DNA of 10,812 nucleotides from CAZJFC01 sp964545245 (GCA_964545245.1 CAZJFC010000056.1:1-10812); one strand, 5' to 3'; shown: positions 1-6,823, counted from the first letter of the stretch. The notes: generated by a model not told the origin, from the letters alone. Made by a program: numbers and translations.

Positions 1-1
1 C

Positions 2-148
2 ATTGATGCAATGGGCGGCCTGCTTTACGAGGGCGAATGCGCCAATATCCTCGCCACCGTCGAGCGCGAATTCGTTTCAGACCGCGACGCAAAAGCCGGG
101 ACTTCCTTCAACCTCCAGCTTGGGTTAAAAAACCTCGGTGAATTCTGA
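2..148 (+). CDS. lptD: LPS assembly protein LptD, C-terminal end (partial)
   Basis: Only the last 48 codons are inside the window; the frame is open to the left edge and ends in TGA at 146-148. LptD is the outer-membrane beta-barrel that, with LptE, inserts lipopolysaccharide into the outer leaflet. The visible piece matches the closing strands of alphaproteobacterial LptD as I know them: a Gly-Gly-Leu-Leu-Tyr turn, an EGECANI-type strand, then EREFVSDRD and a final strand with alternating hydrophobic residues ending LGLKNLGEF. The neighbours support the call, because lptD is normally followed by surA and rsmA, as it is here apart from an inserted toxin-antitoxin pair. The identification rests on a short fragment plus gene order; another outer-membrane barrel protein is possible but less likely. 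Confidence 0.8.
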   Translation: MDAMGGLLYEGECANILATVEREFVSDRDAKAGTSFNLQLGLKNLGEF

Positions 149-158
149 CCCTTGTCAG
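145..158. terminator. Small palindrome shared by two convergent stop codons
   Basis: CTGAC (145-149) and GTCAG (154-158) pair around a CCTT loop, and a T-G and a T-A pair extend the stem. The lptD stop codon (146-148) lies in one arm and the higA stop codon (155-157, minus strand) in the other. The gap between the two genes is only 6 bases. There is no T-run, so if it ends transcription it does so weakly or acts as an mRNA 3' end stabiliser. The terminator role is inference. Confidence 0.35.
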
Positions 159-469
159 GACAATGTGCAGGACTGCTCCCTGTGGGGAAACGGCCTGATC
201 TTATCCACTTCTTTCCTGAGTTTCTGCCTGGCGTACCACAAATCATAACTGTTCTGCATATTAAGCCATAATTCAGGGGTGGTGTTAAAGGCGCGTGACA
301 GGCGCACCGCCATATCCGCCGATATGCCCATATGCCCGTTAACAATCCGGGAAACGGTCTTGCGGTCAACCCCCAACCGCCCTGCAACCTCGGTTACCGT
401 CAGACCCGCCGGTTCCATATCAAGCCCATAGAGAACCTCGCCCGGATGCGGTGGATTATACTGCCTCAT
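155..469 (-). CDS. higA: HigA-family antitoxin (XRE-type HTH)
   Basis: A 104-residue protein of the HigA antitoxin family. It opens with the family's characteristic HPGE motif (residues 8-11), which is followed by a helix-turn-helix at about residues 23-46 (LTVTEVAGRLGVDRKTVSRI) and a helical tail. HigA binds and neutralises HigB and usually represses its own operon through the helix-turn-helix. The ATG at 467-469 is preceded by AAGGAGA at a spacing of about 9 bases, a strong ribosome site. The gene follows higB after 33 bases, the toxin-first order typical of higBA. It ends 6 bases from the lptD stop on the other strand. The last dozen residues (from PFPHREQ) have no motif I recognise. The family assignment is secure; whether the pair is active is not visible. 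Confidence 0.9.
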   Translation of the reverse strand: MRQYNPPHPGEVLYGLDMEPAGLTVTEVAGRLGVDRKTVSRIVNGHMGISADMAVRLSRAFNTTPELWLNMQNSYDLWYARQKLRKEVDKIRPFPHREQSCTLS

Positions 470-502
470 ATCTTGCCATCTCCTTTTCTGTTTTTTATCC
501 CG

Positions 503-781
503 TTAGTGGTAATCCTGATAGTTGATTATGTAAGCATCACCATCAACAAACCTGAAAGTTATCCTCCAATTCCCATTCACGGTTACCGACCATAAGCCCT
601 TCATTTGCCCTTTCAAAGGATGAAGCCGCGCGCCATGAAAGTTCATATCCTCTATAACCCTTGAAGCATCAAGGCGTTGCAGTATCAGCCTGAGCCTTGC
701 CGCGTGCTTGTTCTGGATTCCGGCAGTGCTGCCAGTTTCCCAGAACTTCCTTAACCCCTTATGTTCAAACGTTTTTATCAC
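503..781 (-). CDS. higB: HigB-family toxin (RelE superfamily mRNA interferase)
   Basis: A 92-residue protein with the HigB pattern: an N-terminal IKTFEHKGLRKF stretch, LHPLKG (residues 53-58), SVTVNGNWRI (65-74), a FRFVDGDAY strand and a C-terminal INYQDYH. HigB toxins are RelE-fold ribonucleases that cut mRNA on the ribosome. The frame is open further upstream to 895, but family members start at the residue equal to GTG 779-781, so I chose that start; an AGG lies about 7 bases before it. The longer version would add 38 residues with no family resemblance. Basic and aromatic residues expected of the active region (NWR, FRF, HPLKG) are all present, so the toxin looks intact. It is transcribed away from surA and towards lptD together with higA. 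Confidence 0.9.
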   Translation of the reverse strand: MIKTFEHKGLRKFWETGSTAGIQNKHAARLRLILQRLDASRVIEDMNFHGARLHPLKGQMKGLWSVTVNGNWRITFRFVDGDAYIINYQDYH

Positions 782-819
782 TAAGTGCCTAGTGTACCAT
801 ACTACGCCCCACAAGGCAA
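779..819 (-). promoter_or_regulatory. Candidate higBA promoter and HigA operator
   Basis: Read on the minus strand, TTGCCT (819-814) and TACACT (796-791) are 17 bases apart and would start RNA near 784, only a few bases before the higB GTG. An inverted repeat CACTA (779-783), six bases, TAGTG (790-794) covers both the -10 box and the start codon. That is where an autorepressor such as HigA would bind. Both boxes match only 4 of 6 consensus bases; the operator role is inferred from position and symmetry. Confidence 0.4.
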
Positions 820-973
820 GGGAAAGATTATGGAAGCAAGGGTGAGAATAGATTTTTAAACCATAATTTTTTTCTTCACAGGCTAATATAGACAATCTTT
901 ATTAGGATTTATCATTAGACATGGTTTTTATCTAACAAATTGATATTATTGATGATTTTTATATAAATAAACC

Positions 974-1003
974 TTGACAATACACAACTAATAGTGGTAT
1001 AAT
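974..1003 (+). promoter_or_regulatory. Consensus sigma70-type promoter P1 for the surA operon
   Basis: TTGACA (974-979) and TATAAT (998-1003) are both perfect consensus hexamers, separated by 18 bases, with AT-rich sequence upstream (900-970) that could act as an UP-like element. The start point would be about 1010, giving a leader of roughly 94 bases before surA. It drives the surA-to-hydrolase gene group and replaces whatever read-through from lptD the inserted higBA pair interrupts. This gap (896-1103) holds no gene that I can support. Confidence 0.75.
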
Positions 1004-1068
1004 GCCAAAATGTCGTAAGTAACCCTTGCCGCGCAACGCCAATAAACAACAAGTTAACCATCAACAAA

Positions 1069-1096
1069 TTGACTAAATACCAAACCGCCATATAAC
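1069..1096 (+). promoter_or_regulatory. Second candidate promoter P2, start point at the surA ATG
   Basis: TTGACT (1069-1074) and TATAAC (1091-1096), each 5 of 6 consensus, are separated by 16 bases. The expected start point (about 1102-1104) falls on the surA start codon. The surA ATG has no purine-rich ribosome site in front of it (the preceding bases are AACTAACCAC), so P2 could make a leaderless mRNA. This is inference from spacing. Confidence 0.4.
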
Positions 1097-1103
1097 TAAC
1101 CAC

Positions 1104-2357
1104 ATGAGAAAAACCTCCAGAAAAATCTTTTGCGCCATCCTGCTTGCCGCCGCCCTAACCTCCGGCGCTTCGGCAGCGGCGATTTCCATAATCGCCAGCG
1201 TCGGCAATGAAGCAATTACCACACAGGACCTCATCAACCGCACCCGCTTCGTTATCATGACCTCCGGCCTCAAAAACGATGAGGAAACCGCCCAGAAAAT
1301 TGCCCCGCAGGTTCTCCAGACCATGATAAACGAAAAGCTCCAGCTTCAGGAAGCGCAGCGGCTCGACCTCAAAATCAGGGATTCCGAAACTGACAATGCA
1401 ATCGCCGATATCGAGCAGAAAAACAAAATGCCGCCCGGCGGTATGCGGGACTTCCTCGGCACTGCCGGAATCCCTTATTCCATTTTCCAGCAGCAGGTGA
1501 AATCGCAACTTGCATGGGCCATGATAAAAACCCGGACAATCAACCCGAAAGTTATCATCTCCGATGACGAGGTGGATGATTTCATCCACGCCCAGAGCAT
1601 GAACCTCACCCAGACCGAATACCACATACAGGAGATCGTCCTGCCCGTCGAAAACCCTGAGGATGAGCCAAAAATCCTTGAAACCGCAAACAAGCTTATC
1701 TCCGAACTGAATGCCGGAAAGGATTTCGCCACCATCGCCAAGCAATTCTCGCAGAGCGCCTCCGCGATGAATGACGGCGATGTGGGCTGGCTGGCGGAAA
1801 GCAACATCCCCAAGGAACTGCTCGCCGAGATCAAGGTTATCAGGGAAGGACAAATCTCCAAACCCGTGCGCTCGATTGAGGGCTATTTCATCCTGAAACT
1901 CCTCGGCTCCCGCAAGGTGGACAGCAACGCCGATGAAAGCCTCGTCACCTTACGCGAATTCAGCATCCCCGTGAAACAGGGCGCGAATGTCCCAGCGCTG
2001 CTTGCCAAGGCCGAAAAACTTCCGGACCCCGGCAGGGCGTGCATGCATAGCGCGGATTATGCCAAATCCAACGGGCTTAACCTGAAAGACCACGGCACGC
2101 TCAGAATCCGCGAAACAGGCCGCATCGCCGACCTCGTGACACGGCTTGAAACCGGGAAATTCAGCCGCCCGCTGAACCTCGATAACGGCATTTCCGTTTT
2201 GCTTGTCTGCGAAAAAATCGAAGACCTCACCCCTGAAATTGACGATACCAAACGCGACAATGCACGGCTCATTTTACGCAACCGCAAGGTGGAACTCGAT
2301 GCAAGGAAATACCTGCGCGATTTGCGCCGTAACACGAATATCGAGATAAAATCTTGA
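1104..2357 (+). CDS. surA: Periplasmic chaperone / peptidyl-prolyl isomerase SurA
   Basis: A 417-residue protein. Residues 1-24 form a signal peptide (basic start, hydrophobic core, cut near ASA). A SurA N-terminal helical domain spans about 28-150, starting with the typical SIIASVGNEAIT entry. One parvulin-type rotamase domain lies at about 173-268 (YHIQEIVLP, FSQSASAMNDGDVGWL, then GQISKPVRSIEGYFILKLL). A weaker, degenerate second domain spans about 275-400. SurA escorts unfolded outer-membrane proteins, LptD among them, across the periplasm. The length is close to E. coli SurA (about 430). The gene lies next to lptD but is separated from it by higBA. The start at 1104 has no clear ribosome site; no better ATG that keeps the signal peptide exists. 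The stop overlaps the next start (rsmA), showing translational coupling. Alphaproteobacterial SurA often keeps only one active rotamase domain, as seems true here. Confidence 0.93.
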   Translation: MRKTSRKIFCAILLAAALTSGASAAAISIIASVGNEAITTQDLINRTRFVIMTSGLKNDEETAQKIAPQVLQTMINEKLQLQEAQRLDLKIRDSETDNAIADIEQKNKMPPGGMRDFLGTAGIPYSIFQQQVKSQLAWAMIKTRTINPKVIISDDEVDDFIHAQSMNLTQTEYHIQEIVLPVENPEDEPKILETANKLISELNAGKDFATIAKQFSQSASAMNDGDVGWLAESNIPKELLAEIKVIREGQISKPVRSIEGYFILKLLGSRKVDSNADESLVTLREFSIPVKQGANVPALLAKAEKLPDPGRACMHSADYAKSNGLNLKDHGTLRIRETGRIADLVTRLETGKFSRPLNLDNGISVLLVCEKIEDLTPEIDDTKRDNARLILRNRKVELDARKYLRDLRRNTNIEIKS

Positions 2358-3163
2358 TAACCTCGCCTGCAAAAATTGCCGAGCTTCACGGCTTGCAAGC
2401 CAAAAAAGCGCTGGGGCAGAACTTCCTGTTCGACCTTAACCTCACCGGGAAAATCGCCGCTGCCGCCTGCATCACGCCGGAGCTTAACATAATCGAAATC
2501 GGCCCCGGCCCCGGCGGGCTGACGCAGGCGCTGCTCAAGCATGATCTCAAAAAACTTTACGCGATTGAATTTGACGAACGCGCAATTGCCGGTTTACAGG
2601 AATTGAAGGCGCATTACGGCGACAAGCTTGAAGTGCTGCACCGCGACGCGCTCAAGACCGATCTGCGCGAGATTGCCCCTGCCCCCGCAGCGGTGGTGGC
2701 AAATTTGCCTTATAACATCGCGACGAAACTGCTTACTGATTGGCTGGAATATGCGGCGCATTTCCGCTCGCTTACGCTAATGTTCCAGAAAGAGGTCGCC
2801 GGGCGTTTAACCGCCGTTCCGCGCACCAAGGATTATGGCCGCCTGAGCGTCATCACCCAATGGCTGTGCGAGGTGGAAACGCTGTTCGACATCCCGCCAA
2901 GCGCGTTCGTACCGCCGCCGAAAGTGACTTCCACCGTGGTGCATCTTGTTCCACGTGAAACACCGCTTTTTCCCGCCGACAAACGCAGGCTGGAAACGGT
3001 GCTGCGTAATGCATTCGGCCAGCGCCGCAAGATGCTGAAATCATCGCTGAAAGCCATCCTGCCTGATGCCGGAAATAGCTTGAAAAATCTCGGAATTAAT
3101 CCAGAATCCCGCGCGGAGGAGCTTACCGTGCAGGAGTTCTGCAAAATCGCGAATACCATATGA
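2354..3163 (+). CDS. rsmA: 16S rRNA (adenine1518-N6/adenine1519-N6)-dimethyltransferase RsmA
   Basis: RsmA (KsgA) dimethylates two adjacent adenines in the 3' terminal loop of 16S rRNA using S-adenosylmethionine. The 269-residue product has the family signature KALGQNFL (residues 18-25), motif I IIEIGPGPGG (46-55) for SAM binding, an acidic residue after the second strand (IEFDERA), motif IV NLPYNI (117-122), and the C-terminal IPPSAFVPPPKV and FGQRRKMLKSSL stretches. The start is TTG at 2354-2356, overlapping the surA TGA. No ATG exists before the conserved core, and this TTG gives the usual N-terminal length, so I prefer it over a TTG at about 2393. Its stop overlaps the alr ATG. In E. coli pdxA lies between surA and rsmA; here pdxA is absent and the genes are fused edge to edge. 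Confidence 0.95.
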   Translation: MITSPAKIAELHGLQAKKALGQNFLFDLNLTGKIAAAACITPELNIIEIGPGPGGLTQALLKHDLKKLYAIEFDERAIAGLQELKAHYGDKLEVLHRDALKTDLREIAPAPAAVVANLPYNIATKLLTDWLEYAAHFRSLTLMFQKEVAGRLTAVPRTKDYGRLSVITQWLCEVETLFDIPPSAFVPPPKVTSTVVHLVPRETPLFPADKRRLETVLRNAFGQRRKMLKSSLKAILPDAGNSLKNLGINPESRAEELTVQEFCKIANTI

Positions 3164-4194
3164 CACCGGAACTTAACATATCACTTGCCGCCATCGCGCA
3201 GAATTACCGCCTCCTGCAAAACAGGTTCAGCGGCAGGGAATGCGCCGCCGTGGTGAAGGCAAAAGGCTATGGGCTGGGCGCGCCGCAAGTGGCAAAAGCG
3301 TTGCTGGAAGCCGGTTGCCGTAAATTATTCGTTTCATATGTTTCCGAAGCGGTGGAGTTGAAAGAAGCCGGGATTGACGCGGAAATTTATGTTCTACATG
3401 GCATAAGCAACAAGGATGATGTGCGTGAGGCGTTGGAAAATGGCTTTATCCCCGTTCTCAACAACCGCAGCCAGCTTGGCTTATGGCCGAAAGACAAACC
3501 ATGCGCCGCGCATTTTGATACGGGCATGACGCGCCTCGGTTTTGCGGAAAATGAATATGAATTGTTGAAAGATTATAACGTGAAGATGGTGATGAGCCAT
3601 CTTGCATGCGCGGAGGAGCCGGATTTTCCCTTGAATGAAATCCAGCTTAACCGCTTCGGGAAAATCGCCGGAAACTTCCCGCAGGCGGAAAAAAGCCTGG
3701 TGAATTCATCGGGGATTTTTCTCGGCAATGAGTACCATTTTGACCTTGCCCGCCCCGGCATTGCGCTTTATGGCGGCAACCCCGTTGAAGGCGAAAACCC
3801 GGTGCGGAATGTGGCCACGCTGCACGCGCCGATCTTGCAGATACACAACATCACCGAAAGCTGCACGGTTGGCTATTCGGCGACCTATCTGGCCGAACCG
3901 GGCGATGTTATCGCGACGGTTTCCTGCGGCTATGCGGATATCCTGCCGCGCAGCCTGAGCAACCGCGGGAGGGTGTGGATTGAAGGCCATTCCTGCCCGA
4001 TCGTGGGGATTATTTCGATGGATTTAATTACCATAAAAATCAATAATCTGCCGCGCGAACTGCACAATGTTGGACAAAATGTGGAAATTTTGGGAGAAAA
4101 CTATACCATCGCCCAAATGGCAAAAGACGCCGGGACGATTGAATATGAAATCCTGACGAAACTCGGCGGCAGGTTCAGAAAAAATTACGTTTAG
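3160..4194 (+). CDS. alr: Alanine racemase
   Basis: A PLP enzyme that converts L-alanine to D-alanine for peptidoglycan. Of 344 residues, the N-terminal TIM-barrel holds the PLP lysine K33 in AVVKAKGYGLG; DTGMTRLGF (120-128) carries the arginine that contacts PLP; RPGIALYGG (198-206) is a family motif. The C-terminal beta domain supplies the opposite catalytic tyrosine Y258 in SCGYADILPR and the GIISMDL strand (283-289). It is at the short end of the usual range (350-380). K33 is followed by Ala-Lys-Gly instead of the common Ala-Asn/Asp-Ala, a mild change. The ATG overlaps the rsmA TGA (ATGA), so translation is coupled. The mlaE gene starts 15 bases after its stop. The fold is clear; catabolic versus biosynthetic use cannot be told from sequence, but the operon suggests wall synthesis. 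Confidence 0.93.
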   Translation: MTPELNISLAAIAQNYRLLQNRFSGRECAAVVKAKGYGLGAPQVAKALLEAGCRKLFVSYVSEAVELKEAGIDAEIYVLHGISNKDDVREALENGFIPVLNNRSQLGLWPKDKPCAAHFDTGMTRLGFAENEYELLKDYNVKMVMSHLACAEEPDFPLNEIQLNRFGKIAGNFPQAEKSLVNSSGIFLGNEYHFDLARPGIALYGGNPVEGENPVRNVATLHAPILQIHNITESCTVGYSATYLAEPGDVIATVSCGYADILPRSLSNRGRVWIEGHSCPIVGIISMDLITIKINNLPRELHNVGQNVEILGENYTIAQMAKDAGTIEYEILTKLGGRFRKNYV

Positions 4195-4209
4195 GGACTG
4201 ATTCAGATT

Positions 4210-5004
4210 ATGACGATTATTGGCTATATCGACGATTTCCTTTCCAGCCTCGGCAGGGTTTTCCTTAACTTCCTCGCGGCAACCGGGAGGTTCGCGTTCT
4301 TCACCGGCAACGCTATCGCGAACTGCTTCACGCCGAAAATCTATTTCAAGAATATCATCCGCCAGATGGTCGAGATCGGCTATTACTCGCTGCCCGTGGT
4401 TGGCCTTACCGCCATCTTCACCGGCGCGGTGCTGGCGCTGCAAAGCTATAGCGGCTTCTCGCGCTTCTCGGCGGAAAGCTCAATCCCGATGGTGGTCGTG
4501 CTTTCCATCACGCGCGAGCTTGGCCCGGTGCTGGCGGGGCTGATGGTCGCGGGGCGTGTCGGCGCGGCAATGGCTGCCGAAATCGGCACTATGCGCGTAA
4601 CCGAGCAGATTGACGCGCTTACCACGCTTTCCACAAACCCGGTGAAATATCTTATCGCACCGCGCATCTGGGCGGCGGTGCTGATGATGCCTTGCCTTGT
4701 GGTACTTGCCGATATCATCGGGGTTTATGGGGGTTATCTGGTCAGCGTGCATAAGCTCGGTTTCGCGGCAGCGCCATATCTTAAAAATACGCTTGATTTC
4801 CTTGAGTTTAACGATGTGCTTTGCGGCGTGGTGAAGGCGGCAGTGTTCGGTTTCATCATCGCCATCATGGGCTGCTATAACGGATTCAACTCCAAAGGCG
4901 GAGCGCAGGGCGTGGGCGCGGCAACCACTAATGCGGTGGTTTCTGCCTCGATTATTATTCTGCTGACCAATTACCTGATTACGGAGCTATTCTTCGCGAG
5001 GTAA
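4210..5004 (+). CDS. mlaE: MlaE-family ABC transporter permease (phospholipid transport)
   Basis: A 264-residue inner-membrane permease of the MlaE/YrbE family. An amphipathic N-terminus (about 1-45) is followed by hydrophobic segments near residues 58-78, 92-118, 150-180, 205-222 and 243-262. The family's most conserved block is present, ELGPVLAGLMVAGRVGAAMA at 103-122, then AEIGTMRVTEQIDAL. In the Mla system MlaE pairs with the ATPase MlaF and the substrate-binding MlaD to move phospholipids between the inner and outer membrane. The start at ATG 4210 has only a weak GGGA 15 bases upstream and probably depends on coupling with alr. The ATPase gene follows after a 75-base gap. No mlaD, mlaB or mlaC is in the window. 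The family is certain; the direction of transport is not. Confidence 0.92.
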   Translation: MTIIGYIDDFLSSLGRVFLNFLAATGRFAFFTGNAIANCFTPKIYFKNIIRQMVEIGYYSLPVVGLTAIFTGAVLALQSYSGFSRFSAESSIPMVVVLSITRELGPVLAGLMVAGRVGAAMAAEIGTMRVTEQIDALTTLSTNPVKYLIAPRIWAAVLMMPCLVVLADIIGVYGGYLVSVHKLGFAAAPYLKNTLDFLEFNDVLCGVVKAAVFGFIIAIMGCYNGFNSKGGAQGVGAATTNAVVSASIIILLTNYLITELFFAR

Positions 5005-5079
5005 AGGAGAAAGGATGAAGGGAGAAGGATGAAGGGAAAAAATAGTGACCAGTGACTTATAAAAAACAACCTATGACCA
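5005..5079 (+). repeat. Repeat-filled gap between mlaE and mlaF
   Basis: The gap holds two kinds of imperfect direct repeat. First, GGAGAAAGGATGAAG followed by GGAGAAGGATGAAG (from about 5007 to 5035). Second, GTGACCAGTGACTTATAAAA (from 5045) followed by TGACCAATGACTAAAAAACA (from 5074). The start codon of mlaF lies inside the last copy. The purine-rich first repeat could serve as a ribosome site for nothing nearby. It looks like short sequence duplicated into an operon that otherwise has almost no gaps. Confidence 0.6.
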
Positions 5080-5856
5080 ATGACTAAAAAACAGAACAAA
5101 ATCAAAGTTGAAAACCTCCGCAAGCAGTTTGGCCCGAAGGTGGTGCTTGACGGTGTTAGCCTTGAGGTCGCGAAAGGCGATTCGCTGGTTATCATCGGCG
5201 GCTCCGGCTCCGGGAAATCGGTGCTTATCAAATCGATAATCGGCATTATCCACCCGGATTCCGGCTCGATAAAAATCGACGGCGAAGAAACCAGCAATTT
5301 AGGCAAGCGCGACCGCGAAAGGACGAACGCCAAATTCGGGATGCTCTTTCAGGGCGGCGCATTGTTCGACTCGCTGAAAGTATGGGAGAATATCGCCTTC
5401 CGCCTCATCAACAGCGAGCATATGCCGCGCAAGCAGGCGTTCGAGGTCGCGGTGCAGAAACTCAACCAGGTCGGGCTTGGGGCGGATGTCGCCAACCTTT
5501 CGCCTTCCGAGCTTTCCGGCGGGATGCAGAAACGCGTCGCCCTCGCCCGCGCTATCGCCTCCAACCCTGAAATCATCTTTTTTGATGAGCCAACCACCGG
5601 GCTTGACCCCATCATGTCCGACGTAATCAACGACCTCATTATCAAATGCAGCAAGGAGCTTGGCGCAACCACCATCTCCATCACCCACGACATGCATTCC
5701 GCGCGTAAAATCGGCAACAAGCTCGCGATGATCTACAAGGGCAAAATCATCTGGTACGGCAACGCCAAAGACGTCGATAAAAGCGGCAATGAATTCGTTG
5801 ACCAGTTCATCCACGGCAGCGCCGAAGGCCCGATAAAAATGGAGCTTCGGAAATGA
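5080..5856 (+). CDS. mlaF: MlaF-family ABC transporter ATPase (phospholipid transport)
   Basis: A 258-residue ATPase of the Mla type. It shows Walker A GGSGSGKS (40-47), the Q-loop glutamine Q91 in MLFQGGALFDSL, the ABC signature LSGGMQKR (145-152), Walker B IIFFDE with catalytic E170, the D-loop TGLDP, and the switch histidine H203. MLFQGGALFDSL and SGGMQKRVALARA are typical of the MlaF/Mkl subgroup rather than other importers. It powers lipid movement through the MlaE permease encoded just upstream. The start is fixed at ATG 5080, because the same frame has a TGA at 5074-5076; no ribosome site precedes it, and the start sits inside a short repeat. Its stop overlaps the next gene (ATGA). All residues needed for ATP hydrolysis are present. 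Confidence 0.94.
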   Translation: MTKKQNKIKVENLRKQFGPKVVLDGVSLEVAKGDSLVIIGGSGSGKSVLIKSIIGIIHPDSGSIKIDGEETSNLGKRDRERTNAKFGMLFQGGALFDSLKVWENIAFRLINSEHMPRKQAFEVAVQKLNQVGLGADVANLSPSELSGGMQKRVALARAIASNPEIIFFDEPTTGLDPIMSDVINDLIIKCSKELGATTISITHDMHSARKIGNKLAMIYKGKIIWYGNAKDVDKSGNEFVDQFIHGSAEGPIKMELRK

Positions 5857-6668
5857 TTCTCCTCAAATTGCTGAAACTGGCTATCCTGACTTATATCGGC
5901 TTGGTTTTAGTGATTTATGCCTTCCAGCGCCACCTGCTCTACCACCCGCAAAAATATGATTTTGACATTGAAACCTCGGAATTCAATGATTTTGAAGAAG
6001 TAAAACTCTCCGCCGATGATGGCGAAGATGTTTATATCTGGCACAAAAAACCGGAAAAACCTTCCGATAAAACCATCATCTATTTCCACGGCAACGCCGA
6101 TTCCCTGCCCGGAATCGCCGGTTATTTAAGGCTGTACGCAGAAGCCGGTTTTAACGTTATCGGGGTTGAATACCGCGGTTATGGAAAGTCGAAAAGCCGC
6201 GCCACCGAAAGGGGCATCCTTGAGGATGCGCGTGCCGTTATTGAATATGCCGAATCGCTGGAGCCTGACCAGAAGATCATCCTTTTCGGGCATTCGCTGG
6301 GAACCGGCGCAGCGGTAAAAATGGCCACGGAATATGATGTTGCAGGCGTTGTGCTGCACTCGCCTTACACCTCGCTTGAGGATATCGCGCAGAAGATCTA
6401 TCCATACCTGCCCATCAAGCCGTTAGGGCTGATGTTCGATAAGTTCGATTCGCTCGCAATCGTGCAGGAAATCACCGCACCGATGCTGTTCATCGTCGGC
6501 GCAAATGATACGCTTATCCCGGAAAAAAATTCGCAGATATTGTTTGAAAAGGCAACCGCCCGCAAAGCGATGATAAAAGTTGAGCAGGCGACACATTGGA
6601 GCGGTTATGATGAGGCGGCGCTGGTTGCAGCGGTCAAAAAATATTTTTCGGAGGACGAAAAAAGGTAG
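5853..6668 (+). CDS. Membrane-anchored alpha/beta hydrolase (BEM46/ABHD13-like)
   Basis: A 271-residue protein with one N-terminal membrane segment (about residues 5-24, ILLKLLKLAILTYIGLVLVI) followed by YAFQRHLLYHP, an entry typical of the BEM46/ABHD13 group. The hydrolase fold has an oxyanion FHGNA (78-82), GVEYRGYGKS (104-113), nucleophile S148 in GHSLG, acid D219 in VGANDTLIP and H248 in ATHWSGYDE, so the triad is complete. It probably acts as a serine esterase, thioesterase or lipase; the substrate is unknown. The overlap with mlaF (ATGA) and its place where mlaD often lies suggest a link with membrane lipids, but that is inference. Proteins of this group are common near unrelated genes, so the link may be only co-transcription. 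Confidence 0.85.
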   Translation: MILLKLLKLAILTYIGLVLVIYAFQRHLLYHPQKYDFDIETSEFNDFEEVKLSADDGEDVYIWHKKPEKPSDKTIIYFHGNADSLPGIAGYLRLYAEAGFNVIGVEYRGYGKSKSRATERGILEDARAVIEYAESLEPDQKIILFGHSLGTGAAVKMATEYDVAGVVLHSPYTSLEDIAQKIYPYLPIKPLGLMFDKFDSLAIVQEITAPMLFIVGANDTLIPEKNSQILFEKATARKAMIKVEQATHWSGYDEAALVAAVKKYFSEDEKR

Positions 6669-6712
6669 AATGGTTTAGGACAGTATCACAGTTCAAAAAA
6701 CTGTAAACTCAT

Positions 6713-6773
6713 TGTCATTCCCGCGAAGGCGGGAATCTTAAGCTTAAGACCCCCCGCCTGCGCGGGGGTGACA
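6713..6773. repeat. REP/BIME-like double palindrome
   Basis: Two hairpins stand in tandem: ATTCCCGC (6717-6724) with GCGGGAAT (6729-6736), loop GAAG; and CCCCCGC (6751-6757) with GCGGGGG (6762-6768), loop CTGC. Between them is a perfect 12-base palindrome CTTAAGCTTAAG (6737-6748). The outer ends TGTCA (6713-6717) and TGACA (6769-6773) are inverted, so the whole element is nearly symmetric. The first hairpin fits the ATTCCC-N8-GGGAAT pattern of dispersed repeats known in Neisseria and many Proteobacteria. It lies after the operon and may stop or stabilise its mRNA. The rest of the gap 6669-6823 shows nothing more than the fliR ribosome site. Confidence 0.75.
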
Positions 6774-6823
6774 GGTAAACTGAGATACTACCCGGTTTAG
6801 GCGTAAAATGAACAAGGAACCTT

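Noticed and set aside
782..895. Longer N-terminus for HigB
   Set aside because: The extra 38 residues look like random translation and have no match to the family; the GTG at 779-781 fits known starts.
1002..1022. Leader peptide frame ATG CCA AAA TGT CGT AAG TAA
   Set aside because: It begins inside the -10 box of P1, before the expected RNA start, so it could not be translated from that RNA.
1155..1861. Long minus-strand open frames opposite surA
   Set aside because: They are antisense shadows of surA, with Phe/Leu/Gly-rich odd composition and no family motif; surA on the + strand is certain.
5299..5814. Minus-strand open frame of 171 codons opposite mlaF
   Set aside because: It is antisense to the Walker and signature motifs of mlaF and shows no domain of its own.
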